Positions 1 through 8,520 of a DNA stretch of 64,000 nucleotides are shown here, in pieces. The notes below the pieces were generated by a model that was not told where the DNA came from, searched no databases, and was given only the letters and a program-made list of their open reading frames with translations. The stretch lies in contig DKPQ01000003.1 of assembly GCA_002471275.1 (NCBI GenBank), forward strand, positions 86,045 through 150,044, given 5' to 3'. Both the position numbers and the translations under genes were made by a program. Position 1 is the stretch's first letter. Each line of letters starts with the position of its first letter. The DNA comes from Flammeovirgaceae bacterium UBA7330. GTDB taxonomy: Bacteria > Bacteroidota > Bacteroidia > Cytophagales > Cyclobacteriaceae.

Positions 1-254
1 TCCACCTGCCTATTCTTCATTTCATTTTTAGAATAAGCAAACTTGAAGTTGCTCACAGACTCGATTTCCTGTATCAGTGTAAGCAGAGGTCTGGAATGAA
101 CGCTCTCACTAATATTCACCTCGATTTCTTCGAGATACTGGCGTTGCGCAGCCGTTTCCGTGGCCATGGCCATCGAAAAGGTCTGACACACAATCATCAC
201 ATAAATCGCTAGTTTGGACATGCGAATGACTATTTGTTGTAAATTTGCATACAT
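1..254 (-). CDS. SusC-family TonB-dependent receptor, N-terminal part (runs off window)
   Basis: Only the first 84 codons are in the window; the gene continues past position 1. The reading starts at an ATG at 252-254 and gives a charged n-region, a hydrophobic signal segment (residues about 14-31) and an Ala-Thr-Glu-Thr-Ala-Ala-Gln cleavage region. The start of an STN (secretin/TonB short N-terminal) domain follows, with the typical FKFAYSKNEM stretch. This N-terminal extension marks SusC-like outer-membrane transporters whose import is coupled to an ECF sigma / FecR pair, and such a pair lies immediately upstream (338-2090). It is therefore probably the transducing receptor of that regulatory module. 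The substrate cannot be deduced. Family call is secure, completeness unknown. Confidence 0.85.
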   Translation of the reverse strand, partial: MYANLQQIVIRMSKLAIYVMIVCQTFSMAMATETAAQRQYLEEIEVNISESVHSRPLLTLIQEIESVSNFKFAYSKNEMKNRQV

Positions 255-286
255 AGAGTTTTGGTTTAGTTGCTAAAACTTTTAAT

Positions 287-324
287 AAGAGAGTTGAATG
301 ATTTCCTAGGTCCTCGACTCTCTT
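287..324 (-). promoter_or_regulatory. fecR-susC junction hairpin 1
   Basis: An 11-bp stem (arms 287-297 and 314-324, one G-U pair, 16-nt loop) lies between the FecR stop and the SusC start. A run of seven T on the + strand follows it, so it looks like an intrinsic terminator only for + strand (antisense) transcription. In the minus-strand message it is an A-run followed by a hairpin. Equivalent hairpins sit at the other two fecR-susC junctions (33430-33470, 40427-40477). Confidence 0.6.
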
Positions 325-337
325 TTTTTATTTCCGT

Positions 338-1324
338 TTATCGAATCACAATTACATTTTCATCCTTTTTTACAAACTCAAATTCATAAACAAAGCTTAA
401 ACTTCTCAACACTTCTTCAATTGTTGGATTTTCATGATGGGCAGTGTATAACTTATGCTTTGAAAGCGTCTTTTCCACCTTTATTTCTACCCCATACCAT
501 CTTTCAATCTCACTGATCACCTCCCCTACCTGCCGGTCTTTGAATGCGATGATTTTATCTGTCCACCCAAAGATCAAATCCTCATCTTTGATATCTTCCT
601 TCTTGATGGATCCATCTCCAATTGAAAGTACAGAAAGCTCCTGCGGTTCTAAATGTATGGCGTTGCCTGTTTGCAGACTTTGAACCTTTACTTTTCCGGT
701 CCTGACGGCCACAACATGATTGCTGTCACCTTCATATGCCCTGATGTTAAATGAAGTACCCAATACTTCCACTTTCATTCCCTGCATTTTGATGAGGAAA
801 GGCCTGGAAGGATCAGATTCCACATCAAAGAAGGCTTCTCCTATCAGCTCAACTTCCCTGGTTCCTTCTTCAAATACTTCAGGCACGATCAACTTACTAC
901 CAGCATTAAGTTTAACACTACTCCCATCAGGTAGCCTTAGGGTAATGTTCTGACCGGGAAGGCTGGTTTTTTCGATATGCCTGATCGTTTTTGTCTCCAC
1001 CAGGGGCTCATTTTCAAATGTGGTATAGCCAATGATGGACAAGCTCGAAACCAGAATTATGATCGCAGCATATTTGATGAGTCTGGCAAAAGAAGATCTG
1101 ATCGCCGGAGATGTCTGTGCCGGATTATTGCCAATGCGATTTTTTATTTGATCTAATATTTCAACTTTATCGGTACTAAAATCATATTGACTGTTTTGCC
1201 AATACATCTCAAAAGCTCTCAGCATTTCTGCTCTGTCAGCGTCGTTTTCCAGCCATTTATTCAGCTGGTGCCTTTCTTCCAGGGAGAGCTCTTTCCTTAA
1301 GTACTTGAGAATTAGATGATCCAC
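338..1324 (-). CDS. FecR-family anti-sigma factor
   Basis: A 328-residue inner-membrane signal transducer of the FecR type. The N-terminal ~80 residues form the cytoplasmic sigma-binding part (RKELSLEERHQLNKWL). One transmembrane segment follows (about residues 87-106, YAAIIILVSSLSIIGYT). The periplasmic FecR domain contains the usual LPDGSSVKLNAGSKL and GEAFFDVESDPSRPF motifs. The C-terminal DUF4974 module (about 260-328) would contact the STN domain of a SusC receptor. It lies 133 nt after the sigma gene at 1458-2090 and 83 nt before a SusC gene, which is the standard order. Known family role: it holds the sigma factor until the receptor signals substrate. Length and motifs are typical and nothing is missing. 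Confidence 0.93.
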   Translation of the reverse strand: MDHLILKYLRKELSLEERHQLNKWLENDADRAEMLRAFEMYWQNSQYDFSTDKVEILDQIKNRIGNNPAQTSPAIRSSFARLIKYAAIIILVSSLSIIGYTTFENEPLVETKTIRHIEKTSLPGQNITLRLPDGSSVKLNAGSKLIVPEVFEEGTREVELIGEAFFDVESDPSRPFLIKMQGMKVEVLGTSFNIRAYEGDSNHVVAVRTGKVKVQSLQTGNAIHLEPQELSVLSIGDGSIKKEDIKDEDLIFGWTDKIIAFKDRQVGEVISEIERWYGVEIKVEKTLSKHKLYTAHHENPTIEEVLRSLSFVYEFEFVKKDENVIVIR

Positions 1325-1457
1325 TATTTCTTATTTGGGATTAAAGAGTAAATAGTGGGTGTTTTAGACGGAATATTATAAAATATTTACATTACACTCA
1401 AAATTCTCTACAATAAATTGAGACCAATGTAAAATTTAAGCTATTCAATTAAGAATA

Positions 1458-2090
1458 TCACAAGTTACCGGACGGCAACAGGGAATTGATTACCAGGAGA
1501 ATAATACTGCTGATGCCAATTTGATCACCGGAAGACTGACCTCTCTCATTATCGAATTTTTTAAGTATCGCCTCGCGTACTATTCCGGTTGCTCGGATGA
1601 GTTGACTTTTGACAGTGGAAACAGAAATTCCCAGTTCTGTCGCGATATCCTTGTAGGCCATCTGACGGTCTTTGGCCATTCGAAAAACCAGCTGAGCCTG
1701 GGCGGGTAGTGACTGAACCGTCTTTTCAATAACAGCCGACAGCTCTTTGGCTACCAATACCTCCTCAGGATTGACCCGGTCTATGCTTAAGAGTGTACTT
1801 TCAATGTTATCGTCCTTGAGCTTATAGGACTTCTTTGAAACCAACCTGATCGCGTGGTTCTTCACAGAAATAAAAAGGTAAGACTCTATTTCTTTTATTT
1901 TTGAGAGCTGAGCGCTGTTGTCCCAAAGCTCCACAAATACATCAGACACCACATCTTTAGCCAACTCCCTGGACTTGGTGATGGTGCATGCAAAGAGAAA
2001 AAGTTGATCGAAATTGTCGAGATAGATCTTTTCAAAGGCTTCCTCCAGATTCCCGGATTTTAATCTTCTTATATTGGAGCCTTTTTCCAT
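1458..2090 (-). CDS. ECF RNA polymerase sigma factor (sigma-70 family)
   Basis: A 210-residue ECF sigma factor. Region 2 is visible at residues about 20-85 (FDQLFLFACTITKSRELAKDVVSDVFVELWD), and the region 4 helix-turn-helix at about 135-185 (LPAQAQLVFRMAKDRQMAYKDIATELGISVSTVKSQL). The C-terminal tail is hydrophobic (ISSIILLVINSLL), as often found in Bacteroidota ECF factors paired with FecR. It is the first gene of the sigma-FecR-SusC module at the left edge and should direct transcription of that receptor operon when released by its FecR. The 97-bp gap to the sulfatase upstream (stop at 2188) has no clear terminator, so read-through is possible. Confidence 0.93.
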   Translation of the reverse strand: MEKGSNIRRLKSGNLEEAFEKIYLDNFDQLFLFACTITKSRELAKDVVSDVFVELWDNSAQLSKIKEIESYLFISVKNHAIRLVSKKSYKLKDDNIESTLLSIDRVNPEEVLVAKELSAVIEKTVQSLPAQAQLVFRMAKDRQMAYKDIATELGISVSTVKSQLIRATGIVREAILKKFDNERGQSSGDQIGISSIILLVINSLLPSGNL

Positions 2091-2187
2091 TTCAAAATTT
2101 AATATCCCATAAAAATATGAGATTTAAATCAATATTTAACAATTCCGCTTACCGCATTGGCCTCCAAAGAATGTCTCTCTTACCCAC

Positions 2188-3597
2188 TCACTCTTCCTCC
2201 CTTGCCTTATAAAACAGGTCGTAGTGCTGACTGGCAAGCTCAATCAGCTCAGCAGCTTTTTCGGGATATACACCGAGCACATTGCCTTTTTCTGAGGGGT
2301 CGTGGACGAGGTCAAACAAAGAGGTATCGATGACCTGCTGCATGTACTTGCCTGGGATCCCGTCTTTCCCTCCTATCCTCACAGTGCGGTAAGGGTGCTT
2401 GAGGTGAAGCTTCCATTTGCCATCTCCCGATACGACACCCTGAAACTGGCTGCCATTCGATAAAGGATAATACGCACTTTGATTTTCCGCACCGGGCTGA
2501 TCGGTGATGATGGACCAGACATCAGTACCATCCACCGGATTCCTTGGCAGGGCGGCTCCCGTGAGACTGGCGATCGTAGGAAGGACATCGATCGTGCAGA
2601 ATGCCTTATTGGAAAATGCGTCGGCCTTTACCGCAGGCGGGTATTTGACGATACATGGGTTACGCACCCCACCTTCAAAGGTGGTGCCTTTACCTTCCCG
2701 GAAAGGGGTGATCCCGGCATGATCGCTGTAGCTGAGCCATGGTCCGTTATCAGATCCTATCCAGATAAATATCGTATTTTCATCCAACCCATTGTCTTTC
2801 AGCGCCTGGTTGATCTGGCCAACCGACCAGTCGATCTCCATCATCACATCCCCGTAGATGCCCGTACCTGATTTTCCTTCGAACTTATCGCTGACAAACA
2901 AGGGCACATGCGGCATAGAATGGGCCACATAGAGGAAGAAAGGCTCTTCCTTATGGTTGTTGATGAAGTTTACGGCACTTTCCGTATACCAGGTAGTCAG
3001 CTGGGTTTGATCTTCTTTCTGCACCGTATCAATCTTGATCTCTCCGTTCTCCCAGTATCTGAGCGGATGCTGCCCCCAGTAATCCGGATTCTCAGGATGG
3101 TGCAGCCACATATCATTGGAGTACATCAGACCGGCTGTCTCATCAAAACCCCTGGCCTGTGGACGGGTATGTGGCAAGTCCCCAATGTGCCATTTCCCAA
3201 AACTACCCGTAGCATATCCTGCTGCTTTCATCACTTCTCCTATGGTGGCGTAAGCCGTGTCCAACCCAAGACCATTGGGGCCATGCGCACCAAAAACTCC
3301 GGTACGACCCGGGTAGCAACCCGAAAGCAAAGCTGCCCTTGATGCCGAGCAGATCGCCTGCGGCACATAAAAGTTCAAAAAGCTGGTCCCTTCTTTGGCC
3401 AGCGTCTCGATATGTGGTGTGGGGTAGCGAGGCTTGCCAAAAGGATGGTAATCGTCAAAGGCACCATCATCGATAAACATGAGGACGACGTTGGGTCGCT
3501 TAGATACTTCTTCCTTTGGTGCTTCACAGGAAGAAAACAGGATCACAACAAATAGCAGGCTGGATGCACTCAGGATCTGAGAAAAATGGTTGTTCAT
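2188..3597 (-). CDS. Sulfatase (family S1, arylsulfatase A-like), lipoprotein
   Basis: A 469-residue formylglycine-dependent sulfatase removing sulfate esters, probably from a carbohydrate. An upstream in-frame ATG at 3645 exists, but the ATG at 3597 starts directly before a good lipoprotein signal (LLFVVILFSSC, lipid Cys at residue 24), so I use it. The active-site motif is C83-S-A-S-R, the CxAxR variant, with the Cys to be converted to formylglycine. A metal-binding FIDDG motif (residues 41-45), a GKWHIGD motif and a SDNG motif complete the set. Export as a lipoprotein suggests periplasm or cell surface. The gene stands alone between a sigma factor and the repeat-rich tract. The sulfated substrate is unknown. 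Confidence 0.92.
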   Translation of the reverse strand: MNNHFSQILSASSLLFVVILFSSCEAPKEEVSKRPNVVLMFIDDGAFDDYHPFGKPRYPTPHIETLAKEGTSFLNFYVPQAICSASRAALLSGCYPGRTGVFGAHGPNGLGLDTAYATIGEVMKAAGYATGSFGKWHIGDLPHTRPQARGFDETAGLMYSNDMWLHHPENPDYWGQHPLRYWENGEIKIDTVQKEDQTQLTTWYTESAVNFINNHKEEPFFLYVAHSMPHVPLFVSDKFEGKSGTGIYGDVMMEIDWSVGQINQALKDNGLDENTIFIWIGSDNGPWLSYSDHAGITPFREGKGTTFEGGVRNPCIVKYPPAVKADAFSNKAFCTIDVLPTIASLTGAALPRNPVDGTDVWSIITDQPGAENQSAYYPLSNGSQFQGVVSGDGKWKLHLKHPYRTVRIGGKDGIPGKYMQQVIDTSLFDLVHDPSEKGNVLGVYPEKAAELIELASQHYDLFYKAREEE

Positions 3598-4228
3598 AAG
3601 GTTAGGATTTGTTACGAAATTAAGGGGAGTTGGATTTAATACCAAAGGGAGGCGTAATTAGGGAGACATAATGAGATTCAGTAGTGAGGAATCCCACCTC
3701 CACTTCTGGCTTCGGTGGGCAGGCAGGAATCAGCAGGTTAGCAGGGTTGTTCGACTGGGGGTATGACTAGGCATGCTGTTGCTGAGGGTCGGATGTGAAA
3801 GTTACCATGTGCTGTGTCATCTGGATTTGTCTCCAACTCACCCAGTTGTTCGATCTGGGTCTATTGTCCAGGCCTTCTCCCCCCTCTCTTGCAAAGAGAG
3901 GGTAGTTCAATCGAAAATTCATAGGAAGGGCCCTGAGAAAGTAAATCGTCAATTGGTAGGAATCCCCCTTTCACTTCAAGCCTGGAATTGGGTGCTGTCT
4001 GATCATAAAGGGGAATCTAGAGGAGACATTCAGATGTTCGAACATTCGGACAGCAGATGATCGCCGAGGTCATTGATGACTTTGGTGATGGAAAATCATT
4101 TCATAAAACGCTTGGATAACTTCCCGTTGCTGAGGTTTCAACCCTACCAAAATGTACTTAAATAACCAAACATTTTCCCCTTTTCCATTGTTTATACGTT
4201 ATAATTAAACATATAAAAGTTGGTTCTT
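3598..4228. other. Gene-free tract with small hairpins
   Basis: No credible gene. Short open frames here have no start context or recognisable protein. Several perfect small palindromes are visible: a CCCACC/GGTGGG stem near 3690-3716, an ACCCAG/CTGGGT stem near 3840-3860, and a 9-bp stem with arms 3882-3890 and 3894-3902 (CCCTCTCTT/AAGAGAGGG). This looks like decayed intergenic repeat sequence. Confidence 0.5.
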
Positions 4229-4234
4229 TAATCT

Positions 4235-4268
4235 GGCCCCGGGCTCGTTATGAGTTGGGGCTTTTTTT
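4235..4268 (+). terminator. Orphan terminator-like hairpin
   Basis: A GC-rich hairpin with outer arms GCCCC at 4236-4240 and GGGGC at 4257-4261 and an inner CTC/GAG stem is followed by seven T on the + strand. No + strand gene lies upstream. Its shape and polarity match the hairpins found at the three fecR-susC junctions, so it may be a remnant of a lost module. That link is inference. Confidence 0.45.
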
Positions 4269-4333
4269 ATTTTTATTGGTAGGTGTAACCAACCCATTTT
4301 ATTCATTGCCCCGGATAAAACAAGGGGCTGTAA

Positions 4334-4488
4334 GATGTAAAGCTTCACAGGCATTGATGCAAAGCCTTATAGAGGGCTGCGTAAAGCTTCATGGATTGTC
4401 GCGTAAGGCCTTATTGAAGGTCGCATGAAGCTTCATAGGAGGTCGCGTAAAGCTTTATAGATGGTTGCGTGAAGCTTTGTAAAAATAA
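4334..4488. repeat. Seven-unit 22-bp minisatellite
   Basis: Seven imperfect tandem units of 22-23 bp begin at 4334, 4356, 4379, 4401, 4423, 4445 and 4467. The consensus is close to GCGTAAAGCTTCATAG plus a six-base variable tail ending GGTC. Each unit is centred on AAGCTT or AAGGCCTT/AAGCCTT. It encodes nothing recognisable and lies in the gene-poor tract. Confidence 0.85.
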
Positions 4489-4587
4489 AGGGACGTTTTA
4501 GATGGGTTTTAATGGAAATACAGGTGGTTTCTCCGTTTTTTTTGTAGTCCTTCTCCGGTGTGTGTCCGGAGTGCGTCCGGTCTTCCT

Positions 4588-4686
4588 ATAGTTGTTTTCC
4601 AGTCGTTTTCCAGTCATTCTCTAGTTCTTCTCTAGTCGTTTCCCAGATAATCTCTAGTTATTTACCAGTTGATCTCTAGTTGAGCG
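4588..4686. repeat. Nine-unit 11-bp minisatellite
   Basis: About nine head-to-tail 11-bp units of the form CYAGTYNTTYT run from 4588 to 4686; clear unit starts are 4599, 4610, 4621, 4632, 4643, 4654, 4665 and 4676. The period is exactly half that of the neighbouring 22-bp array and close to one DNA helical turn. No coding potential. Confidence 0.85.
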
Positions 4687-4816
4687 ACAATCAGGTTTAG
4701 TTGTTGGGTGGGCTGGAAGGACTGATCTATAGGATTGATGATATGGTTTAATATCACATGACCTAGTTATCCTTTCCCTACGGGATATTCAGCCTTATCT
4801 TAGAAATATTATTTGT

Positions 4817-4970
4817 CACCGCTCAAGCCGCGGAGGCTCCTTCTTTTCCAATCGATGAAAAGAAGGGAAAAATCTTTGTCGGAATTATCACTTCCCCCCG
4901 CAACGCCTTCCCACGCCCGGAATTCCGACTGGCCACCGCTCTTTTGCTTCGCAATTTGGAGGGGTTAGCC
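4817..4970 (-). repeat. Hairpin repeat element, family B copy 0 (inverted)
   Basis: Read on the minus strand it has AGCGGTGGCC, then an 8-nt arm, a 34-nt loop ending GAAGTGAT, then the complementary arm. The arms on the + strand are 4921-4928 and 4879-4886 (AATTCCGA/TCGGAATT), perfectly complementary. A second perfect 9-bp stem has arms 4840-4848 and 4857-4865 (CTTCTTTTC/GAAAAGAAG). Flanks and loop resemble copies at 5041, 7221 and 9313, but both stems have different sequences kept complementary. Confidence 0.75.
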
Positions 4971-5040
4971 ATGAAATGAGCCTTTAGCTTTTCAATATCA
5001 TTTGCATAGAACTAATACCCCAAATTTCACCAAAGGTGAA

Positions 5041-5154
5041 AAGAGCGGTGGCCTACCAAAACACCGGGCCAGCGTCGGGCTTTGTGCGGCTGAAGTGATT
5101 GTTTTGGCTTGATTTTTTGGAACCGAGCCGCGCAGGCTTTTTCATCAAGGAAAA
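5041..5154 (+). repeat. Hairpin repeat element, family B copy 1
   Basis: Starts with AGCGGTGGCC. Stem I arms are 5056-5063 and 5100-5107 (CCAAAACA/TGTTTTGG), with a 36-nt loop ending GAAGTGAT. A weaker stem II pairs 5139-5143 with 5150-5154. It lies 70 bp from, and inverted relative to, copy 0. Confidence 0.75.
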
Positions 5155-5212
5155 TGGCTACGCGCCCCGGTATCTACCTCCCCGGCATGAGGGCAAGTCT
5201 TTTAAAATGACT

Positions 5213-5363
5213 GAAATCCAGAAACACTTCTCCAGGTATGCAAGGGGATTGTGTCGTCACCAATCAGCCTATGGCTGAAAGGTTTCCTTCCCAAATCAAG
5301 TTTGGGACAGGCTACAATGACGAGATTTGTTGCAGAGGCTAGATTTGTTGCAGGGGCTTGTGC
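5213..5363 (+). repeat. Dispersed repeat, class I copy 1
   Basis: Shares with 7025-7142 and 9040-9171 the blocks CCACTTCTCC-like, GGGGATTGTGTCGTCACC, an ACAATGACGAG core and a final GCAGGGG-TTGTGC stretch. It includes a TCCCAAA/TTTGGGA hairpin (near 5290-5308). It abuts the 3' end of the sulfatase at 5367; copy 2 lies beyond that gene's 5' end in the same orientation. Confidence 0.7.
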
Positions 5364-5366
5364 AGC

Positions 5367-6899
5367 CTAGTTCAAGACTTTCAACAAAGAATCCATCACC
5401 GGATACTGCTCATCACTATCCCCTACCTCAGCTTTCAGTCTGAAAAGTTCTTTTTTCAAAGATTCAATCTGATCCTGGTATTTAGGGTCGCCATATACGT
5501 TGTTGATCTCTTTGGGGTCTTTTTTCAGGTCGAAGAATTCCCAGGTGGGGTCATTGGCTGTTACACCTTCTTCCCTGAGTGGCTGGCCATAGAAATAGAT
5601 GAGTTTGGCGTCTTTGGTGCGAACACCCAAATGTGCTGGCCGATGGGTCTCATGGGTCCAGTACCGGTAATAAAAGGATTGGCGCCAGTCTGCAGGTGTT
5701 TCACCTTGCAGGTTAGCCCTGAAGCTACTTCCCTGCATAAACTCCGGGACTTCAATGCCTGCATAATCCAGGAACAATGGCGCAAAATCGACATTCAGAA
5801 TGATGTCATCATTCACCGATCCGGGATCGATTTCCGGTGGATAACTCACAATGAAAGGCATCCTGATAGATTCCTCGTACATCATCCGCTTGTCAAACAA
5901 GCCATGCTCCCCTAGAAAGTAGCCCTGGTCAGCGGTATAGATCACGATGGTATTATCCCGAAGTCCTTCCTTGTCCAGGTAATCCAGCACCCTGCCGATG
6001 TTATCATCGATAGCGGCCCCTGACCTTAAAAAATTCTTGATGAACTGCTGATATACTTTCCTTCTGGCCTCCTCTCTTGTGAGCCCTTCGGTAGAAAATG
6101 AATCAAGCAGATATCTTTCCGGATTGTTCGTAAACCGATCATTCATGATCTCCAGGATCTGTCCCTGGAAAGTCCGTGAAGTCTTGTCCGGATAAAAATC
6201 CATCAGGCTTTCCGGTTCCGGCATTTCAACGCCCTCATAAAGGGATGCAAACCTTTCCGGATAGTTAAAAGGCTCGTGTGTGGCCTTGAAGTGATGCATC
6301 AGGAAGAAGGGCTTTTCCTTATCCCGTTGCTCCAGCCAGGCCAATGACTGATCCGTGATCACATCCGAAGAAAACCCCTCATACACCGCTCCCTCTGGCC
6401 AGTTGTCTTTATTCCTCAATACCGGTTCAAAATACCGACCCTGCCCCGGTAGCACATTCCAGGCATCAAAACCCTGCGGCTGTGTTTTCAAGTGCCACTT
6501 CCCGAATATGGCCGTTTGATAACCACTTCTTTGCATAAGCTTAGCCACTGTCTCCCTTCCCGGATCAATGGCATCAGACAAGGTATAGACACCATTGCGG
6601 TGGCTGTATTCTCCTGTCAGGATAGCAGCCCGGCTCGGCACACAGATGGAATTGGTGGCAAAGACATTCATGAGCTGTGCTCCTTCGCTTCTCAGCCTTT
6701 TGATATTGGGAGTGTGAGCCACCTCGTCCAGCACCGATCCATAGATCCCCCATGCCTGTGAGGTATGATCGTCGGACATGATAAAGAGGATGTTGGGTGG
6801 TTGTTTCTTTTCTTCTGTGCAGGACATTGTCGCAAGCGCGAGCACCATCCAACATAAAGAAAAATAAAGAAGCTTTTGGATCATTGAGAGATTTGCCAT
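5367..6899 (-). CDS. Sulfatase (family S1), lipoprotein
   Basis: A 510-residue sulfatase. The N-terminus has a lipoprotein signal with lipid Cys27 (MVLALATMSC). The metal site appears as FIMSDDH (residues 39-45), and the catalytic motif is C86-V-P-S-R, the canonical CxPxR. A GKWHLKT motif and a TADQGYFLGEHGLFDKR segment follow; in many N-acetylglucosamine-6-sulfatase-like or mucin-type sulfatases this region has the same form. An in-frame ATG at 6884 is an alternative start and would still keep the signal. The gene is isolated, bounded on both sides by same-orientation copies of a noncoding repeat (5213-5363 and 7025-7142). This suggests it may have been moved or duplicated as a block. Substrate unknown. 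Confidence 0.92.
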   Translation of the reverse strand: MANLSMIQKLLYFSLCWMVLALATMSCTEEKKQPPNILFIMSDDHTSQAWGIYGSVLDEVAHTPNIKRLRSEGAQLMNVFATNSICVPSRAAILTGEYSHRNGVYTLSDAIDPGRETVAKLMQRSGYQTAIFGKWHLKTQPQGFDAWNVLPGQGRYFEPVLRNKDNWPEGAVYEGFSSDVITDQSLAWLEQRDKEKPFFLMHHFKATHEPFNYPERFASLYEGVEMPEPESLMDFYPDKTSRTFQGQILEIMNDRFTNNPERYLLDSFSTEGLTREEARRKVYQQFIKNFLRSGAAIDDNIGRVLDYLDKEGLRDNTIVIYTADQGYFLGEHGLFDKRMMYEESIRMPFIVSYPPEIDPGSVNDDIILNVDFAPLFLDYAGIEVPEFMQGSSFRANLQGETPADWRQSFYYRYWTHETHRPAHLGVRTKDAKLIYFYGQPLREEGVTANDPTWEFFDLKKDPKEINNVYGDPKYQDQIESLKKELFRLKAEVGDSDEQYPVMDSLLKVLN

Positions 6900-7024
6900 T
6901 CAGCATTTATTAAATTGATACCTCAACAATAATAAATTGTAGGATCACCACGCAAAAAATCAATCAAATTTCATAGCGTTTGACCGCACTTCACTACATC
7001 AAACCAAACAATTTTAAAAGTGAA

Positions 7025-7142
7025 TGAAAACCCAGAAACCACTTCTCCTGTCTTACAAGGGGATTGTGTCGTCACCAATCATGAGATCTGGCGACTCCTG
7101 ATTGATTCCTCACAATGACGAGGTTTGTGCAGGGGTTTGTGC
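7025..7142 (+). repeat. Dispersed repeat, class I copy 2
   Basis: A shortened relative of the class I repeat at 5213 and 9040, with the GGGGATTGTGTCGTCACC block, ACAATGACGAG and the GCAGGGGTTTGTGC end. The TTTGGGA hairpin arm is deleted. It lies 126 bp upstream of the sulfatase start at 6899. Confidence 0.65.
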
Positions 7143-7220
7143 TACGCTACTACAATAGTTTATGTAGGAACTAGTTCTTTGCAGATGCAATAGAAAACCT
7201 GAAAGCTTATTTCATTGTTA

Positions 7221-7395
7221 ACCCCTCCACTTGCGAAGCAAAAGAGCGGTGGCCCGCCAGAATACCGGCGGTCCGTCGCTACGGCGTGGGTGGCCATTGT
7301 GGGAGGAAGTGATTATTCTGGCTTGATTTTTCTTTGACGGTCCGCCGCCGCGGTTCGTTTCTTTTCATGCGGACGGCTAGTCCAAGGAAAAGAAA
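7221..7395 (+). repeat. Hairpin repeat element, family B copy 2
   Basis: AGCGGTGGCC leads into stem I arms 7256-7264 and 7314-7322 (GCCAGAATA/TATTCTGGC, 9 bp perfect). The 49-nt loop ends GAAGTGAT and carries an extra CCGT/ACGG mini-stem also present in copy 3. Stem II arms are 7358-7366 and 7387-7395 (TTTCTTTTC/GAAAAGAAA). Arm sequences differ from other copies but remain complementary. Confidence 0.78.
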
Positions 7396-7420
7396 TGAAA
7401 GCCCCCCTGGCAAGGGTGGT

Positions 7421-7593
7421 GATCAAACTATTTTGTAAGAGAATGAAATCCAGAACCACTTCTTCAGTATTGCACAGGGATTGTTTCAAAACCTATATCG
7501 TCCTCTTCGAGAGACGATGAACGGAGGGAAGAGAATAAAGCCCCTTAAGTATAGATAGTATCAGAGTCCCTACGGTGACTCTGATTGGCTGTA
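7421..7593 (+). repeat. Dispersed two-hairpin repeat, family A copy 1
   Basis: About 173 bp, nearly identical to 8857-9028 and partly to 9493-9606. It contains a small hairpin around ATCGTC/GACGAT and a 9-bp hairpin with arms 7560-7568 and 7577-7585 (ATCAGAGTC/GACTCTGAT). It lies downstream of the lipoprotein gene at 7714-8520, whose other side carries copy 2 in the same orientation. Confidence 0.8.
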
Positions 7594-7651
7594 GTGGTCA
7601 AACCGGGATTTTAGATTCATTGATAGCAAGAATTTACCAGGCAAAGAAAGT

Positions 7652-7689
7652 AAAAAATAAAGGGTATCCAATATACCATCAGATACCCT
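7652..7689 (-). terminator. Intrinsic terminator of the 7714-8520 gene
   Basis: On the minus strand an 8-bp stem (arms 7682-7689 and 7661-7668, AGGGTATC/GATACCCT) is followed by TTATTTTTTA. It starts 25 nt after the stop codon of the NTF2-fold lipoprotein gene. Confidence 0.75.
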
Positions 7690-7713
7690 GCAAGTAATTC
7701 AATGGACTTTATG

Positions 7714-8520
7714 CTATCGCTTTAGCACTCCAAATCCGTATTCCCATATCTCAGCTATTTTATCATCTTCAAAGCGCTTGACCTGCAAAGCTTCTCCTGA
7801 AATTTTTTTGCCATTAATTGCTCCTGCTCTAAAAAACCTTGTTGTCACGTAATTGCCGTTAGCCATTTGATATATAATACTATCGGAAGCTGCCCTTACG
7901 TTTTTGGTCCAGGCTATTTTGTGTTCCTTCTTTGTCCATTTCCCTCCTATTTCATCCCATCCGACAAAATCATCTGTCAATATATTATCCACATCATCAG
8001 GATTTAACTTGTGATAAGTCTCCGAAGTAGCTAAAATTCGGTTCATATTATCATACCCAGAATTTGCAATAGTTGATAATGCAGCCAATTTCCATTTTCC
8101 GTCCTGCTTTTCCAGAATGTAAGTAAATAATCCATAGTTTAAGGTATCTCCTTCAGGATTAACAACTGCGTGGTCTACCAAAACCCACGCGCATTCAGGA
8201 TGGATAGATATTCTATAGTTATCATACAGTTCATTGTATCCAGATGCTTCAGGATTCTCGCCAAAAAAATTTTCATACCGCTCCAGATGATTTTTCCAGC
8301 CCTGGATAAATCCATACCCACTAGGTCCGGCCGCTAATCTTGATGTCATATCGCCTTGAAGCCAGACATCCTTCATTACCTCCAGATCTCTGTTTTGCCA
8401 CGCCTGACCAGAACTTTCAATAACTGCTTTGATTGCTGCTTTTTCGCTTTCTATATCAACTGCTTGTTGACATGAAACATATACCAAGAAGGTACTTAAA
8501 ATAATCATTAAGTTTTTCAT
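7714..8520 (-). CDS. Lipoprotein with two NTF2/SnoaL-like domains
   Basis: A 268-residue protein when started at the ATG at 8520, which directly precedes a lipoprotein signal (MIILSTFLVYVSC, lipid Cys17); a longer in-frame start at 8607 would bury the signal. Residues about 25-150 read as an NTF2/DUF4440-type domain (EKAAIKAVIESSGQAWQNRD at its start, GKWKLAALSTI at its end). Residues about 160-268 look like a second, SnoaL-type copy. NTF2-fold domains bind small molecules or act as small enzymes, and no specific function can be assigned here. It has its own terminator and is flanked by direct copies of repeat family A, so it is monocistronic and possibly a mobile block. Confidence 0.75.
   Translation of the reverse strand: MKNLMIILSTFLVYVSCQQAVDIESEKAAIKAVIESSGQAWQNRDLEVMKDVWLQGDMTSRLAAGPSGYGFIQGWKNHLERYENFFGENPEASGYNELYDNYRISIHPECAWVLVDHAVVNPEGDTLNYGLFTYILEKQDGKWKLAALSTIANSGYDNMNRILATSETYHKLNPDDVDNILTDDFVGWDEIGGKWTKKEHKIAWTKNVRAASDSIIYQMANGNYVTTRFFRAGAINGKKISGEALQVKRFEDDKIAEIWEYGFGVLKR

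Noticed and set aside
287..324. Terminator for a + strand gene
   Set aside because: The T-run would suit the + strand, but no + strand gene is upstream, so I list it as a regulatory hairpin instead.
3773..4060. + strand open frame of 95 codons
   Set aside because: In a gene-free tract with hairpins; peptide has no signal, domain or conserved pattern.
4334..4686. Possible CRISPR array
   Set aside because: Tandem units are contiguous with no spacers, units are imperfect, and no cas gene is present.
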